From Candidatus Cloacimonadota bacterium (GTDB taxonomy: Bacteria > Cloacimonadota > Cloacimonadia > Cloacimonadales > TCS61), in assembly GCA_030596265.1 (NCBI GenBank), contig JAUVKM010000003.1, positions 1-22,789 of the forward strand: a stretch of DNA of 22,789 nucleotides, given 5' to 3'. A model generated the notes under the pieces. It had not been told where the DNA came from and made no database searches. It saw only the letters and a program-made list of their open reading frames with translations. The stretch's first letter is position 1, and each line of letters opens with the position of its first letter. The position numbers and the translations under genes are program-made. This document shows positions 15,627 to 22,789 of the stretch, piece by piece.

Positions 15627-16658
15627 TTACAAAACTCTCCTGCAGACCCATAGCCCTCCTGTAATATTTATATCCGATTTTGTAATTATGTAAACCGGAA
15701 ATTGAGTAAGAAGCTGCTGGCGAATCTGACAATTGTGTAATTCTTCAATCAATCCACTTTGTTGTATAAATTTTGCATTATTTATAGTGGAAGCTCCGCA
15801 AAGATAAATCCCACCATAAGGCTGTGACATCAGTGCCATTGCTTGAATAATTCTACCCACACATCTATAAAAAATATCGAGTGCCTCGATAGCATATTTA
15901 TCACTTCCACCTACTGCTGAATCCGCGATCATTTGAGTATCTTTTTCTTTTTGTTCAATTCCTTCCAATTTTAATATTGCTTCGTAAGTTTCACGTAATC
16001 CCTTTCCTGAAACAAAATCTTCAAAATTCAAAAAACTTCTTTCTGATTTGTTTGAAAGAATAATATCAATAATTTCTGCATGCCTATCATCCATTGGTGG
16101 AACTTGAATATGCTGTATCTCAGACGATAATACATTTTTTACCTTTTCATCAGAATGTGTAATAAATTCTATGATACTTGCTGTTCCAAATCCGGTACCG
16201 GGCGTAATTACAAGTTTATTTTTAACTCGATTCTTGGCAGGAAAATTCGGTTTATATAAGATTTTACATTGATCCAAATTCATTTCATTATTTTCTTCCA
16301 TATCCAGAATCCCATATCCAGCAAGTTCCATATCATTGACCATGATCGTATTATTTTCCGGAAATCCCCATTCAATCAAATCTTCCAAAATTATAGTTGA
16401 TCTATTCTTCCAATTTGTAATCTCTACTTTACAATTATCTATTACTGCTCCGGCAAAACCGATAACACAATAAGTTGGTTTAATGCAGGAATCAATATCA
16501 TTTAGAGAAGACTTAATGAAACTTTTTAGTTCCGTTTTAGAATTGATCTTCTGTATATATTCTTGAGAGGTAAAAGTGATCTTTCCGTTCTCAATTATTT
16601 CTACTTGAAGGCGCGTATAAGTTCCACCAACATCAATAGATAAATTTACTTTTTTCAT
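15627..16658 (-). CDS. glk: Glucokinase (Glk family)
   Basis: A 343-residue cytosolic sugar kinase of the hexokinase/actin fold. The phosphate-1 loop is SIDVGGTYTRLQ (7-18), the catalytic Asp lies in VNDMELAGYG (N108-D109), the phosphate-2 region is TPGTGFGTA (152-160), the E..H sugar-binding pair is E180/H183 (SEIQH), the FEDFVSGKGL segment matches Glk's RVLSGPGL, and the adenosine motif is YGGIYLCGAS. The length and motif order fit bacterial Glk (PF02685) rather than ROK kinases, since no zinc-binding CxCGxxGC is present. It would phosphorylate glucose or a related hexose with ATP. The start ATG 16658 gives MKKVNLSIDVGG; no Shine-Dalgarno is visible upstream. It forms a two-gene unit with the methyltransferase. 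Confidence 0.82.
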   Translation of the reverse strand: MKKVNLSIDVGGTYTRLQVEIIENGKITFTSQEYIQKINSKTELKSFIKSSLNDIDSCIKPTYCVIGFAGAVIDNCKVEITNWKNRSTIILEDLIEWGFPENNTIMVNDMELAGYGILDMEENNEMNLDQCKILYKPNFPAKNRVKNKLVITPGTGFGTASIIEFITHSDEKVKNVLSSEIQHIQVPPMDDRHAEIIDIILSNKSERSFLNFEDFVSGKGLRETYEAILKLEGIEQKEKDTQMIADSAVGGSDKYAIEALDIFYRCVGRIIQAMALMSQPYGGIYLCGASTINNAKFIQQSGLIEELHNCQIRQQLLTQFPVYIITKSDINITGGLWVCRRVL

Positions 16659-16705
16659 GATTTGCTAAATGCAATAATCAATTTCATGAGTCAATAAAAA
16701 ATAAA

Positions 16706-16819
16706 TTTGTGCCTAATGAAAACAAAAATAATGGTAATTCTACTTCTAGTGGAATGTACTTTGTGAAAATGAAGACAGTTTCTTCTAAAATTTCTAAAAA
16801 GATGTTATTGATCAAATAA
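16706..16819 (+). pseudogene. Relic of the C-terminal end of a sorted secreted protein
   Basis: On the + strand, in the gap between two - strand genes, a frame reads NENKNNGNSTSSGMYFVK, then about nine residues (MKTVSSKIS), then KKMLLIK and a TAA stop at 16817-16819. This is the last third of the sorting domain (compare NKSVSSGIYFYKIKSG ... KKMILMK). The upstream motif NYPNPFNP and any start are missing. The frame stays open only a short way upstream, to about 16682, with no similarity I can see. It is the stub of a deleted or rearranged gene. Confidence 0.75.
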
Positions 16820-16825
16820 ATAATT

Positions 16826-17668
16826 TTATTTATTCCATCTGGCACATTTTCCAGCAGTTAGGTTATTACCTATTTCCGATTCAATTGTTAAGTCTATTGT
16901 TTCAATTTTTCCGTTTTTTAAACTTTGTAATTTTGTAAGCTCATCTTGTAATTCAAGATGTTTATAATTTTTATCGTGACATGATAGAATTATAAATTCC
17001 GGATTCTTACTCAATAGTTTATCAACTAATTTCATTAATTTTGGCAAATCTCTTCCTATCTTCCAAATAGCCCCTTTTTTCCCATGACCAAAAGCAGGTG
17101 GATCCAAGATTATTCCATCATAAACAGAACCACGCTTAACCTCACGAGAAAGAAAAGTAATTATATCATCAACGATCCAACGGATACTATTATTTTCCAA
17201 ATTAGATAATCGGCAGTTTTGTTTTGCCCAATTCACACTGCTGGAAGAAGCATCAATGTGGGTAAGAGTAGTCACTTTTGTAGATGAAATAAGGGTAGAC
17301 ACTCCTGTATAGGCAAATCCATTTAAGATATTTAGAGGTCTGTTTGCTTGAGAGATCACATCTTTTAGCCACTGCCAATTTGTTAATTGCTCAGGAAAGA
17401 TACCTATCTGGCGATTGGGAGATAATCTTAGTTCAAGAGTTAAATTGTTACATTTAAAATATGGCAACTTTCTACATGGAACAATAGTCCATATATTTTT
17501 TGCTTGATCAAATTTAGCATGATAATGATTCCAAATATTATTATCAAGTTTTCGCTTCCATGTAGCCTGTAACGCAGGTCGGCGAATGATTACTTCTCCA
17601 ATTTGTTCTAATTTCTCAAATTCACCGCAATCTAATAACCTATAATTACATTCTACTACCTTTTTCAT
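16826..17668 (-). CDS. Class I SAM-dependent methyltransferase, RlmI/RlmK-like (PF10672 type)
   Basis: A 280-residue protein. Residues 112-126 carry the SAM-binding motif (LNILNGFAYTGVSTL), 137-150 THIDASSSSVNWAK, 162-169 IRWIVDDI, and 184-194 DGIILDPPAFG with the DPPxF catalytic-type motif. A strand near 225 (FIILSCHD) ends the fold. These features match the family of small proteins related to the C-terminal half of 23S rRNA methyltransferases RlmI and RlmK. The N-terminal 80 residues are beta-rich with no PUA signature visible. The likely substrate is rRNA, but that is inference from the family. ATG 17668 has no clear Shine-Dalgarno. It is divergent from the protease gene and is separated from the glucokinase by the relic gene. 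Confidence 0.8.
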   Translation of the reverse strand: MKKVVECNYRLLDCGEFEKLEQIGEVIIRRPALQATWKRKLDNNIWNHYHAKFDQAKNIWTIVPCRKLPYFKCNNLTLELRLSPNRQIGIFPEQLTNWQWLKDVISQANRPLNILNGFAYTGVSTLISSTKVTTLTHIDASSSSVNWAKQNCRLSNLENNSIRWIVDDIITFLSREVKRGSVYDGIILDPPAFGHGKKGAIWKIGRDLPKLMKLVDKLLSKNPEFIILSCHDKNYKHLELQDELTKLQSLKNGKIETIDLTIESEIGNNLTAGKCARWNK

Positions 17669-17728
17669 AAAGAGAGCAGTCTAATAATAATGAAAATTTG
17701 TAAAGTCAAAACTGTTATTGATATGCTA

Positions 17729-17758
17729 TTTGCATATTGCGGAACAATTTTTGCATAT
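17729..17758 (+). promoter_or_regulatory. Direct repeats TTTGCATAT and a sigma-54-like GG-N10-GC site
   Basis: TTTGCATAT occurs at 17729-17737 and 17750-17758, exactly 21 bp (two helical turns) apart. Embedded is CGGAAC-AATTT-TTGCA (17740-17755), with GG and GC ten bases apart as in -24/-12 promoters but with two mismatches in the -24 box. Either reading, paired activator sites or a weak sigma-54 promoter, would serve the protease gene. Confidence 0.35.
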
Positions 17759-17798
17759 ATGTTTGTGGATATTTATTTAACTAGAACTCTTGCTTTTC

Positions 17799-17827
17799 TT
17801 GACAAATTTGTTGAGTTTCTATTTTTA
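17799..17827 (+). promoter_or_regulatory. Possible housekeeping promoter of the protease gene
   Basis: TTGACA (17799-17804) and TATTTTTA (17820-17827) approximate the Bacteroidetes TTG / TAnnTTTG arrangement with one mismatch. It would give a leader of about 110 nt that contains the dyad at 17881-17906. Confidence 0.3.
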
Positions 17828-17880
17828 TCAAAAATCAAATAAATAGCATGTAATTTCTTTATATGCGGTTTGTTAGAAAT

Positions 17881-17906
17881 ATAAGTGATATATCGTTTTC
17901 ACTTAT
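17881..17906 (+). promoter_or_regulatory. Dyad in the leader of the protease gene
   Basis: ATAAGTGA (17881-17888) and TCACTTAT (17899-17906) are perfect inverted repeats separated by ten bases, 25 nt before the Shine-Dalgarno AAGGAG (17931-17936). It could be an operator or a leader hairpin. Confidence 0.4.
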
Positions 17907-17941
17907 TTCAAAAATAAAAAAATTAATTATAAGGAGTAGTT

Positions 17942-20900
17942 ATGAAAAAGTTATTTTTGTTTATTGTTACAGTAATGTGTTTAACATCACTTTTTGCCGA
18001 TGCGGTAATTCCATTTAATGAGGGAAATTTTCAACCTAACAGAATAATTGTTGGGTTTGAATGGGATGCCATTGGTAACAGAGAAGGAATTTTGGATCAT
18101 GAAGTTAATGATGGTATTGTTGAAACAGGAATTGCAAGTTTCGATAGAATGGCAGAAGATTTTCTTTTTGTTGATCTGAAGCAAGCTGTTACTTCCCTTA
18201 AAGATCTTGATTGGAACGATAACGGGCTATATCCAAGATGTATCTATTATGTTACTTTGGAAAATAATGATTATATTGATGAGGCTTTGAAAGCACTCTC
18301 TGCCGATCCAAATATTATCTATGCTGAATATGAGCCGATTTACAAAGTTGATTATATTCCCAATGATCCTTCTTATAGTATGCAATGGTATCATCAGTTT
18401 ATTCAAAGCGAACCAGCTTGGGATTACACAACCGGAAGTGAAGATATTATCATAGGAATTGTTGATTCAGGTATCAAATGGAATCATCCTGATCTGCAGG
18501 ATAATATCTGGATAAATGAACCAGAACTTTATTCAACATCCGGTGGAAATGACATGACCATAAACTGGACGACCGGAGTTGTTTCCGGAGGTAATGGAAT
18601 AGATGATGATGGAAATGGAAAGATAGACGATTGCATTGGCTGGAATTTTTATGGTACTCAAAGTAACCAATCATACCAAGGTTATTCAGCTAATGATCAT
18701 GGTACTCACGTTGCAGGATGTGCCGGTGCTGTAGGAGATAATAATCTTGGTGTTACTGGTCCAATGATGAATGTTAAACTTATTTCATCCCGTCATGCAC
18801 CAAATAATCAATCATCAGTTTATATTACCAATGGCTATAATGGAGTTTATTATTGTGCAGATTCTGGTGCTGATATAATCAACTGTAGTTGGGGTGGTTC
18901 CGGTGGTTCATCTACAGCTAATTATGCAGTAAACTACGCCATAGGTCAAGGAGCAATTGTAGTTTGTGCTGCTGGAAATGAAAATTTAGATATTGGGATT
19001 TATCCTCATTACCCTAGCAACGCTACTAACGCTGTTTGTGTTGCTGCTACGGGACCTAATAGTGACGTAAAGGCTATGTTTTCTAATTATGGAGCACCTG
19101 TTGATGTTTCCGCACCAGGTGCAAGTATATATTCTACAATAATTGCAGGGAATGGTTATGCAAGCTTTAATGGAACCTCAATGGCTTCTCCAATTGTAGC
19201 CGGTGTTGCCGGTCTTATCAAGTCTATTCATCCTAATTTAACTCCTCAAGAATTAAAAACCAGATTAGAATACACTTGTGACAATATTGATGCTGTTAAC
19301 CCTGGTAATATTGGTGAGTTAGGAGCAGGACGTGTCAATTCTCTTAAAGGAACAATGTACGATCTTATCCCCAAACTCTCTATTGCAGAAATTGTAATAA
19401 CCGAACAAACTGGTGACGGTGATGGCGTTCCAAATCCAGGTGAAATTATAAACCTTTCTATCAATATAGGAAATGACGAATTCTGGCTTGATGCAGAAGA
19501 TATTATTGCTACTCTCAGTTGCGAAGTTGCTGAGGTAACGATACTAAATGATGAAAGCATTTATTCTGATATCCCCTCTGGATCAAGCGGATGGAATTCC
19601 AGTGATCCATTTAGTTTCGAAACTCCTGACGAATTTACTGATCTTTCTATTCCACTCACTTTAACTATTTCAGCTAATCCGAATGCTGCATGGCCTTATC
19701 TTGTAGTGCATGAATTAGTAGTAGAACTAACTATGGCTCAAGCGGGTTGGCCTTTAGTTCTGGGAAGTGTAACAACTTCAAGTGGAGTTATTATTGACCT
19801 TGAAGACGACGGCTCAAGAGAAATGATCTTTGGTGATCATGATGGAATGCTCCATGTTATGCACGAAGATGGAACTCCAGTTGCCCCATTCCCAATCGAT
19901 ACAGGTGCTACAATTGGTGTTGCTGTTGCAGCTGGTACTGTGGATGGTGATGATATTGAAGATATTGTTATCGGTAATGATGCAGGTCATGTAATTGCTT
20001 ATGATCATGATGGTAATATTATTTTTGATTATAATGCCGGTGGAAATATTAAAAGCAATCCTATGATTGCCGATGTTGATGGTAACGGCACAATGGAAGT
20101 TATTATTTGTACATTCCCTGCCGGTGCGGTTCATATTATCAACTCAGATGGTTCAGCCTTTCCAAATTTCCCAGCTGCTTTGAATGCTCCGGTAATGGCT
20201 TCTGCTGCTGTTGATGATTTGAATAATGATGGGAATCTTGAAGTGTTGGTTGTAACAATATCAGGCTCCTTGAATGCGATCTCTTCCAATACAGGCTCCA
20301 ATCTTTCAGGATGGCCTTATGATCTTGGCTTGGGATCAACCAATGGCCCAACTATTACCAATATTGATGCAGATGCCGATCCAGAAGTACTGATCGCCAC
20401 AACTCCGGGTACAATTTTTGCTATCGATAATGATGGTTCTCTTATCTGGGATATAGCTGTTGGTAATCAAATTCTTACAGGACTTGTAACTGCTGACTTC
20501 AATAATAATGGGAATAACGATATTTGTTTTATTGATCAACCCGGTAATATTCATCTGGTAGATCAAGCAGGAAATGATCTTCCAAATTTCCCTGTTGCTC
20601 TTGGTGAATCAGTTGATTCAACACCAGTCATCGTTGATATGGATGCAAATGGAACTCCTGATATTGTATTTGGAGACAATGCAGGATATTTACATTCAAT
20701 AGATATCACCGGTAACGAAACATTCATGTTCCCAATATATTTAGGAAGTTCTGTTAAAGTTGCTCCTGCTTTAGGATATGCTGATGATGACGGAGACATT
20801 GAGATACTTGTTCCAAACCAACTATCCTACTTCCTGATAGATTACAAAGGCTCAAGCGGCGCAGTACACTGGGCAAACTTCAAACGTAACCCCCAAAGAA

Positions 20901-21232
20901 CAGGAAATGCTTTCGATCCTACATCGGGAACTGAACCGGAAGTAGTTCCAGTTTTTATAAATGATCTGAGCAAGAACTATCCTAATCCATTCAATCCTGA
21001 TACTAATATCAGTTTCAGTATCAAAGAAGATGGTTTTGTGAGCTTGAAAATTTACAACACGCGCGGGCAGCTTGTAAGAACTCTGGTTTCAGAGAGCTTG
21101 CAGGAAGGTGCTCACTTTACATCATGGAATGGTAGAGACAATAGCAACAAGGCTGTTTCAAGTGGAATCTATTTTTACAAAATGGATTCCAAAAACTATT
21201 CCTCTGCAAGAAAAATGATCCTTCTAAAATAA
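17942..21232 (+). CDS. Secreted subtilisin-like (S8) serine protease with FG-GAP propeller and sorting domain
   Basis: A 1096-residue protein, ATG with AAGGAG five bases upstream. Signal peptide 1-19 (SLFA/DAV). A propeptide-like region runs to about 150 (NRIIVGFEWDA ... YYVTLENNDYIDEALKALS), ending PNIIYAEYEPIY. The S8 domain (about 150-470) has the full catalytic set: D175 (IGIVDSGI), H253 (NDHGTHVAG), oxyanion N346 (AAGNE) and S413 (NGTSMASP). A beta-sandwich segment follows (about 480-600), then repeats of about 45 residues (about 600-985) with calcium-type DxDxDG loops (DVDGNGTMEVII, DLNNDGNLEVLV, DMDANGTPDIVF, DADADPEVLI), an FG-GAP/VCBS propeller. The sorting domain is about 1008-1096 (NYPNPFNPDTNISF). 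It is likely an active extracellular peptidase used to degrade protein, monocistronic and followed by two hairpins. Confidence 0.95.
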   Translation: MKKLFLFIVTVMCLTSLFADAVIPFNEGNFQPNRIIVGFEWDAIGNREGILDHEVNDGIVETGIASFDRMAEDFLFVDLKQAVTSLKDLDWNDNGLYPRCIYYVTLENNDYIDEALKALSADPNIIYAEYEPIYKVDYIPNDPSYSMQWYHQFIQSEPAWDYTTGSEDIIIGIVDSGIKWNHPDLQDNIWINEPELYSTSGGNDMTINWTTGVVSGGNGIDDDGNGKIDDCIGWNFYGTQSNQSYQGYSANDHGTHVAGCAGAVGDNNLGVTGPMMNVKLISSRHAPNNQSSVYITNGYNGVYYCADSGADIINCSWGGSGGSSTANYAVNYAIGQGAIVVCAAGNENLDIGIYPHYPSNATNAVCVAATGPNSDVKAMFSNYGAPVDVSAPGASIYSTIIAGNGYASFNGTSMASPIVAGVAGLIKSIHPNLTPQELKTRLEYTCDNIDAVNPGNIGELGAGRVNSLKGTMYDLIPKLSIAEIVITEQTGDGDGVPNPGEIINLSINIGNDEFWLDAEDIIATLSCEVAEVTILNDESIYSDIPSGSSGWNSSDPFSFETPDEFTDLSIPLTLTISANPNAAWPYLVVHELVVELTMAQAGWPLVLGSVTTSSGVIIDLEDDGSREMIFGDHDGMLHVMHEDGTPVAPFPIDTGATIGVAVAAGTVDGDDIEDIVIGNDAGHVIAYDHDGNIIFDYNAGGNIKSNPMIADVDGNGTMEVIICTFPAGAVHIINSDGSAFPNFPAALNAPVMASAAVDDLNNDGNLEVLVVTISGSLNAISSNTGSNLSGWPYDLGLGSTNGPTITNIDADADPEVLIATTPGTIFAIDNDGSLIWDIAVGNQILTGLVTADFNNNGNNDICFIDQPGNIHLVDQAGNDLPNFPVALGESVDSTPVIVDMDANGTPDIVFGDNAGYLHSIDITGNETFMFPIYLGSSVKVAPALGYADDDGDIEILVPNQLSYFLIDYKGSSGAVHWANFKRNPQRTGNAFDPTSGTEPEVVPVFINDLSKNYPNPFNPDTNISFSIKEDGFVSLKIYNTRGQLVRTLVSESLQEGAHFTSWNGRDNSNKAVSSGIYFYKMDSKNYSSARKMILLK

Positions 21233-21253
21233 TAAGTTTTACCCTAACATTAT

Positions 21254-21278
21254 TGTAAGAGAAATAGTTTCTCTTACA
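21254..21278 (+). terminator. Perfect 11-bp hairpin after the protease gene
   Basis: TGTAAGAGAAA (21254-21264) pairs fully with TTTCTCTTACA (21268-21278) around TAG. There is no U-tract; it probably stabilises the mRNA end or supports the terminator that follows. Confidence 0.55.
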
Positions 21279-21295
21279 TATTGGATAGTAGAATT

Positions 21296-21330
21296 TGCCC
21301 TGATGGTTTTATCGTCAGGGCATTTTTTTT
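21296..21330 (+). terminator. Rho-independent terminator
   Basis: TGCCCTGATG (21296-21305) pairs with CGTCAGGGCA (21313-21322, one G-U) around GTTTTAT, followed by eight T (21323-21330). Confidence 0.93.
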
Positions 21331-21719
21331 CTCGATGAAAACAAATATATTTGTTTAACGTCAAAATTATATTTGTAAAAAAACTTTTGTTAAAATATTG
21401 ACTTTGTAAAAGCAAATATATTTATTTGTTTCATGTATAATATGATTGATTTTTAAAAAGAAATTTTAAGTTTATTTTAAAAAGTTCAATTTTGTGGTGT
21501 GCTATGAACAAATTAAAAAAATATGGAACTGTTGAAACTGTCATAAGTATCTATCTTCATGTCAAACATCAATTATTTAATCCAGTTAAGATGCATATTT
21601 TAATGAATAACAAAAGAAACAATAATTCCATTTTAAATTCTAATTATCAAACACCTCAAAAAATATTATAAGAGAAGATAAAGAAAAGATCTTCTGAAAA
21701 AATATAAAAGGAGAAGTAA
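21331..21719. other. AT-rich intergenic region, no convincing gene
   Basis: It begins with an 18-bp perfect palindrome, AAACAAATA-TATTTGTTT (21339-21356). A related CAAATATATTTATTTG follows at 21413-21428, and a TATAAT at 21436-21441 could be a -10 box. An open frame of 55 codons (21504-21671, MNKLKKYGTVET...) has no good ribosome-binding site, and I leave it uncalled. The region is probably the promoter of the 42-aa protein and the gene after it. Confidence 0.4.
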
Positions 21720-21848
21720 ATGATTAAACGTGATAGTGACAATAGGAGAGCAATTGAGAGAAGAAAGCGGGACATCCCTGTTAAATTTGACAGAAGAATT
21801 TTATCTGAAAGACGTTTAGGGGAAGATCGAAGAAATAACTTTGTATAA
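21720..21848 (+). CDS. 42-residue arginine-rich protein of unknown function
   Basis: ATG 21720 follows a strong AAGGAG (21708-21713) at ideal spacing. The product has 12 arginines, mostly as RR pairs spaced 4-10 residues apart (NRRAIERRKR, then DRRILSERRLGEDRR). It has no signal peptide or hydrophobic segment. The ERRxGEDRR pattern resembles the basic linkers in front of PilZ and GGDEF domains, but here it stands alone. Binding to nucleic acid, an acidic protein or c-di-GMP is conceivable; none is shown. It ends 117 nt before the next gene. Confidence rests on the ribosome-binding site and the highly biased composition. Confidence 0.55.
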   Translation: MIKRDSDNRRAIERRKRDIPVKFDRRILSERRLGEDRRNNFV

Positions 21849-21965
21849 AACCAAATTTCCAAAATATAATTAATATCAATTTCGCTAAGAAAAAATTCGG
21901 ATTTATGATCTTTAATTCGAATTATTGTGTTGAACAAATATTATTCTTAAAACAAGGAGAAAAAA

Positions 21966-22789
21966 ATGAAAAAGAAAAAATTAATTTTTATCTTAAGTTT
22001 TATTCTGCTCACCTTTTGTTCACTATCATTATTTGCAGATTGGGACTTTGTAGCAGGAGGGTATATTTCCGAGATCCAATTCATTAGTGATGAAGGTTGG
22101 GCAGTTGTAAGTGAAGGTCTTGTAATGTATACACAAGATGGTGGAACAACGTGGGAATACCAGGAAACCGATACAACAGAAAGGCTCTATGATATAAGCT
22201 TTGTTGATAATTTAGAAGGATGGGTTGCGGGAAATGATGGACTGATATTCCATACTACGGATGGTGGGAATATCTGGACATCACAAAATAGTACAACAAC
22301 AACAAATCTGCAATCTATTAGTTTCGTTGATGCTCTTAATGGTTGGGCAGCTGGAAGCTATGGCGAAATTATTCATACTTCTGATGGTGGGGTAACCTGG
22401 GCTCCACAAACCAGTGGCATAAGCAGTAAAATCTATTCAATCTTTTTTATTGATGCCCTTAATGGCTGGGCTGTTTCTGCTAGCGATTATATTATTCACA
22501 CAGTTGACGGTGGCGTAACCTGGGCGGCACAGACAAATCCTACCACCGATTCAATGAAAGATGTTATTTTCTATGATGTTAACGAAGGTTGGGCAACTGG
22601 GTCCAATACAATTATTCATACTATCGATGGTGGGGAAAACTGGATTAACCAAGCAAATCCTGCCGATGAAAATCTCTATGGAATTGGAATGGGTGATAAC
22701 AATCACCTCTGGGTTGTAGGTATTGATGGTGAGATATTGGCTACAACCGATGGCGGCACAACCTGGGTTGAACAGAGTTTTGCTCTTGA
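21966..22789 (+). CDS. Secreted Ycf48/BNR-type beta-propeller protein (3' end missing)
   Basis: ATG 21966 with AAGGAG (21954-21959). The frame stays open to the last base, giving 274 residues. The signal peptide is 1-24 (SLSLFA/DWD). From residue 30 on, six repeats of 42-45 residues follow the pattern i.FvDalnGWAvG..g.IihTtDGGvtWt.Qts (TQDGGTTW, TTDGGNIW, TSDGGVTW, TVDGGVTW, TIDGGENW, TTDGGTTW). These are the BNR/Asp-box repeats of the Ycf48-like photosystem-assembly-factor family, used in many secreted proteins of non-photosynthetic bacteria. One more blade and, by analogy with its neighbours, a sorting domain are expected beyond the window. Confidence 0.88.
   Translation, partial: MKKKKLIFILSFILLTFCSLSLFADWDFVAGGYISEIQFISDEGWAVVSEGLVMYTQDGGTTWEYQETDTTERLYDISFVDNLEGWVAGNDGLIFHTTDGGNIWTSQNSTTTTNLQSISFVDALNGWAAGSYGEIIHTSDGGVTWAPQTSGISSKIYSIFFIDALNGWAVSASDYIIHTVDGGVTWAAQTNPTTDSMKDVIFYDVNEGWATGSNTIIHTIDGGENWINQANPADENLYGIGMGDNNHLWVVGIDGEILATTDGGTTWVEQSFAL

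Noticed and set aside
19246..20799. Long - strand frames opposite the protease gene
   Set aside because: They are shadows of a gene with intact catalytic and repeat motifs on the + strand; none has a ribosome-binding site or a recognisable domain.
21504..21671. 55-aa open frame MNKLKKYGTVET...
   Set aside because: It has no clear Shine-Dalgarno and AT-biased composition with no recognisable features; it could be chance.
21905..22087. 60-aa frame overlapping the start of the Ycf48-like gene
   Set aside because: It is out of frame with the well-supported signal peptide and BNR repeats and is a shadow.

Overview
The window is AT-rich bacterial DNA dominated by genes for large secreted proteins. 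Seven of these end in essentially the same module of about 85 residues: an NYPNPFNP motif, then a GQ.v..l segment, then SSGIYFYKLK, then a basic KKMLLxK end. This is the FlgD-fold / type IX (Por) C-terminal sorting domain of the FCB superphylum. Together with the base composition and the repeat-rich extracellular proteins, it suggests an uncultured FCB bacterium, most likely Cloacimonadota or a relative. The phylum is an inference; no rRNA or other marker gene is present.

Layout. (a) 1-5121, + strand: three sorted proteins: a 5'-truncated one, an FG-GAP/PKD protein broken by a frameshift, and a 755-residue protein whose frame crosses an in-frame UGA. A strong terminator follows. (b) 5267-7306: a sigma-54 activator with TPRs as its sensor. 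(c) 7307-7858: a structured, repeat-filled spacer ending in a textbook -24/-12 sigma-54 promoter that drives a 59-aa acidic protein and a seven-repeat secreted propeller (to 9854). (d) 10017-11798: a secreted PQQ-like propeller behind a promoter flanked by two palindromes. (e) 12132-14786: a TrmB-type regulator followed 27 nt later by a second secreted protein with an in-frame UGA. (f) 14847-17668, - strand: a methyltransferase and a glucokinase in a tight pair, a relic of a sorted-protein gene, and an rRNA-methyltransferase-like gene. (g) 17942-21232: a subtilisin-like protease with propeller and sorting domain. (h) 21720 to the end: a 42-aa arginine-rich protein and the start of a Ycf48/BNR-type secreted protein that runs off the window.

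Main result. The genes at 2854-5121 and 12984-14786 each carry a UGA at the same position of a homologous domain, in the motif Cys-Leu-Gly-UGA-Gly. Coding similarity continues in frame on both sides. A small hairpin lies at the same columns after each UGA, about 20 nt downstream, with paired substitutions that keep the stem and a G at the start of the loop. This is what a bacterial selenocysteine insertion (SECIS) element looks like. UGA also terminates the first of these genes properly, so it is not globally reassigned. I infer a secreted selenoprotein family with a CxxU redox motif that I do not recognise as described. The Sec machinery (selA/B/C/D) is not in the window and must be looked for elsewhere in the genome.
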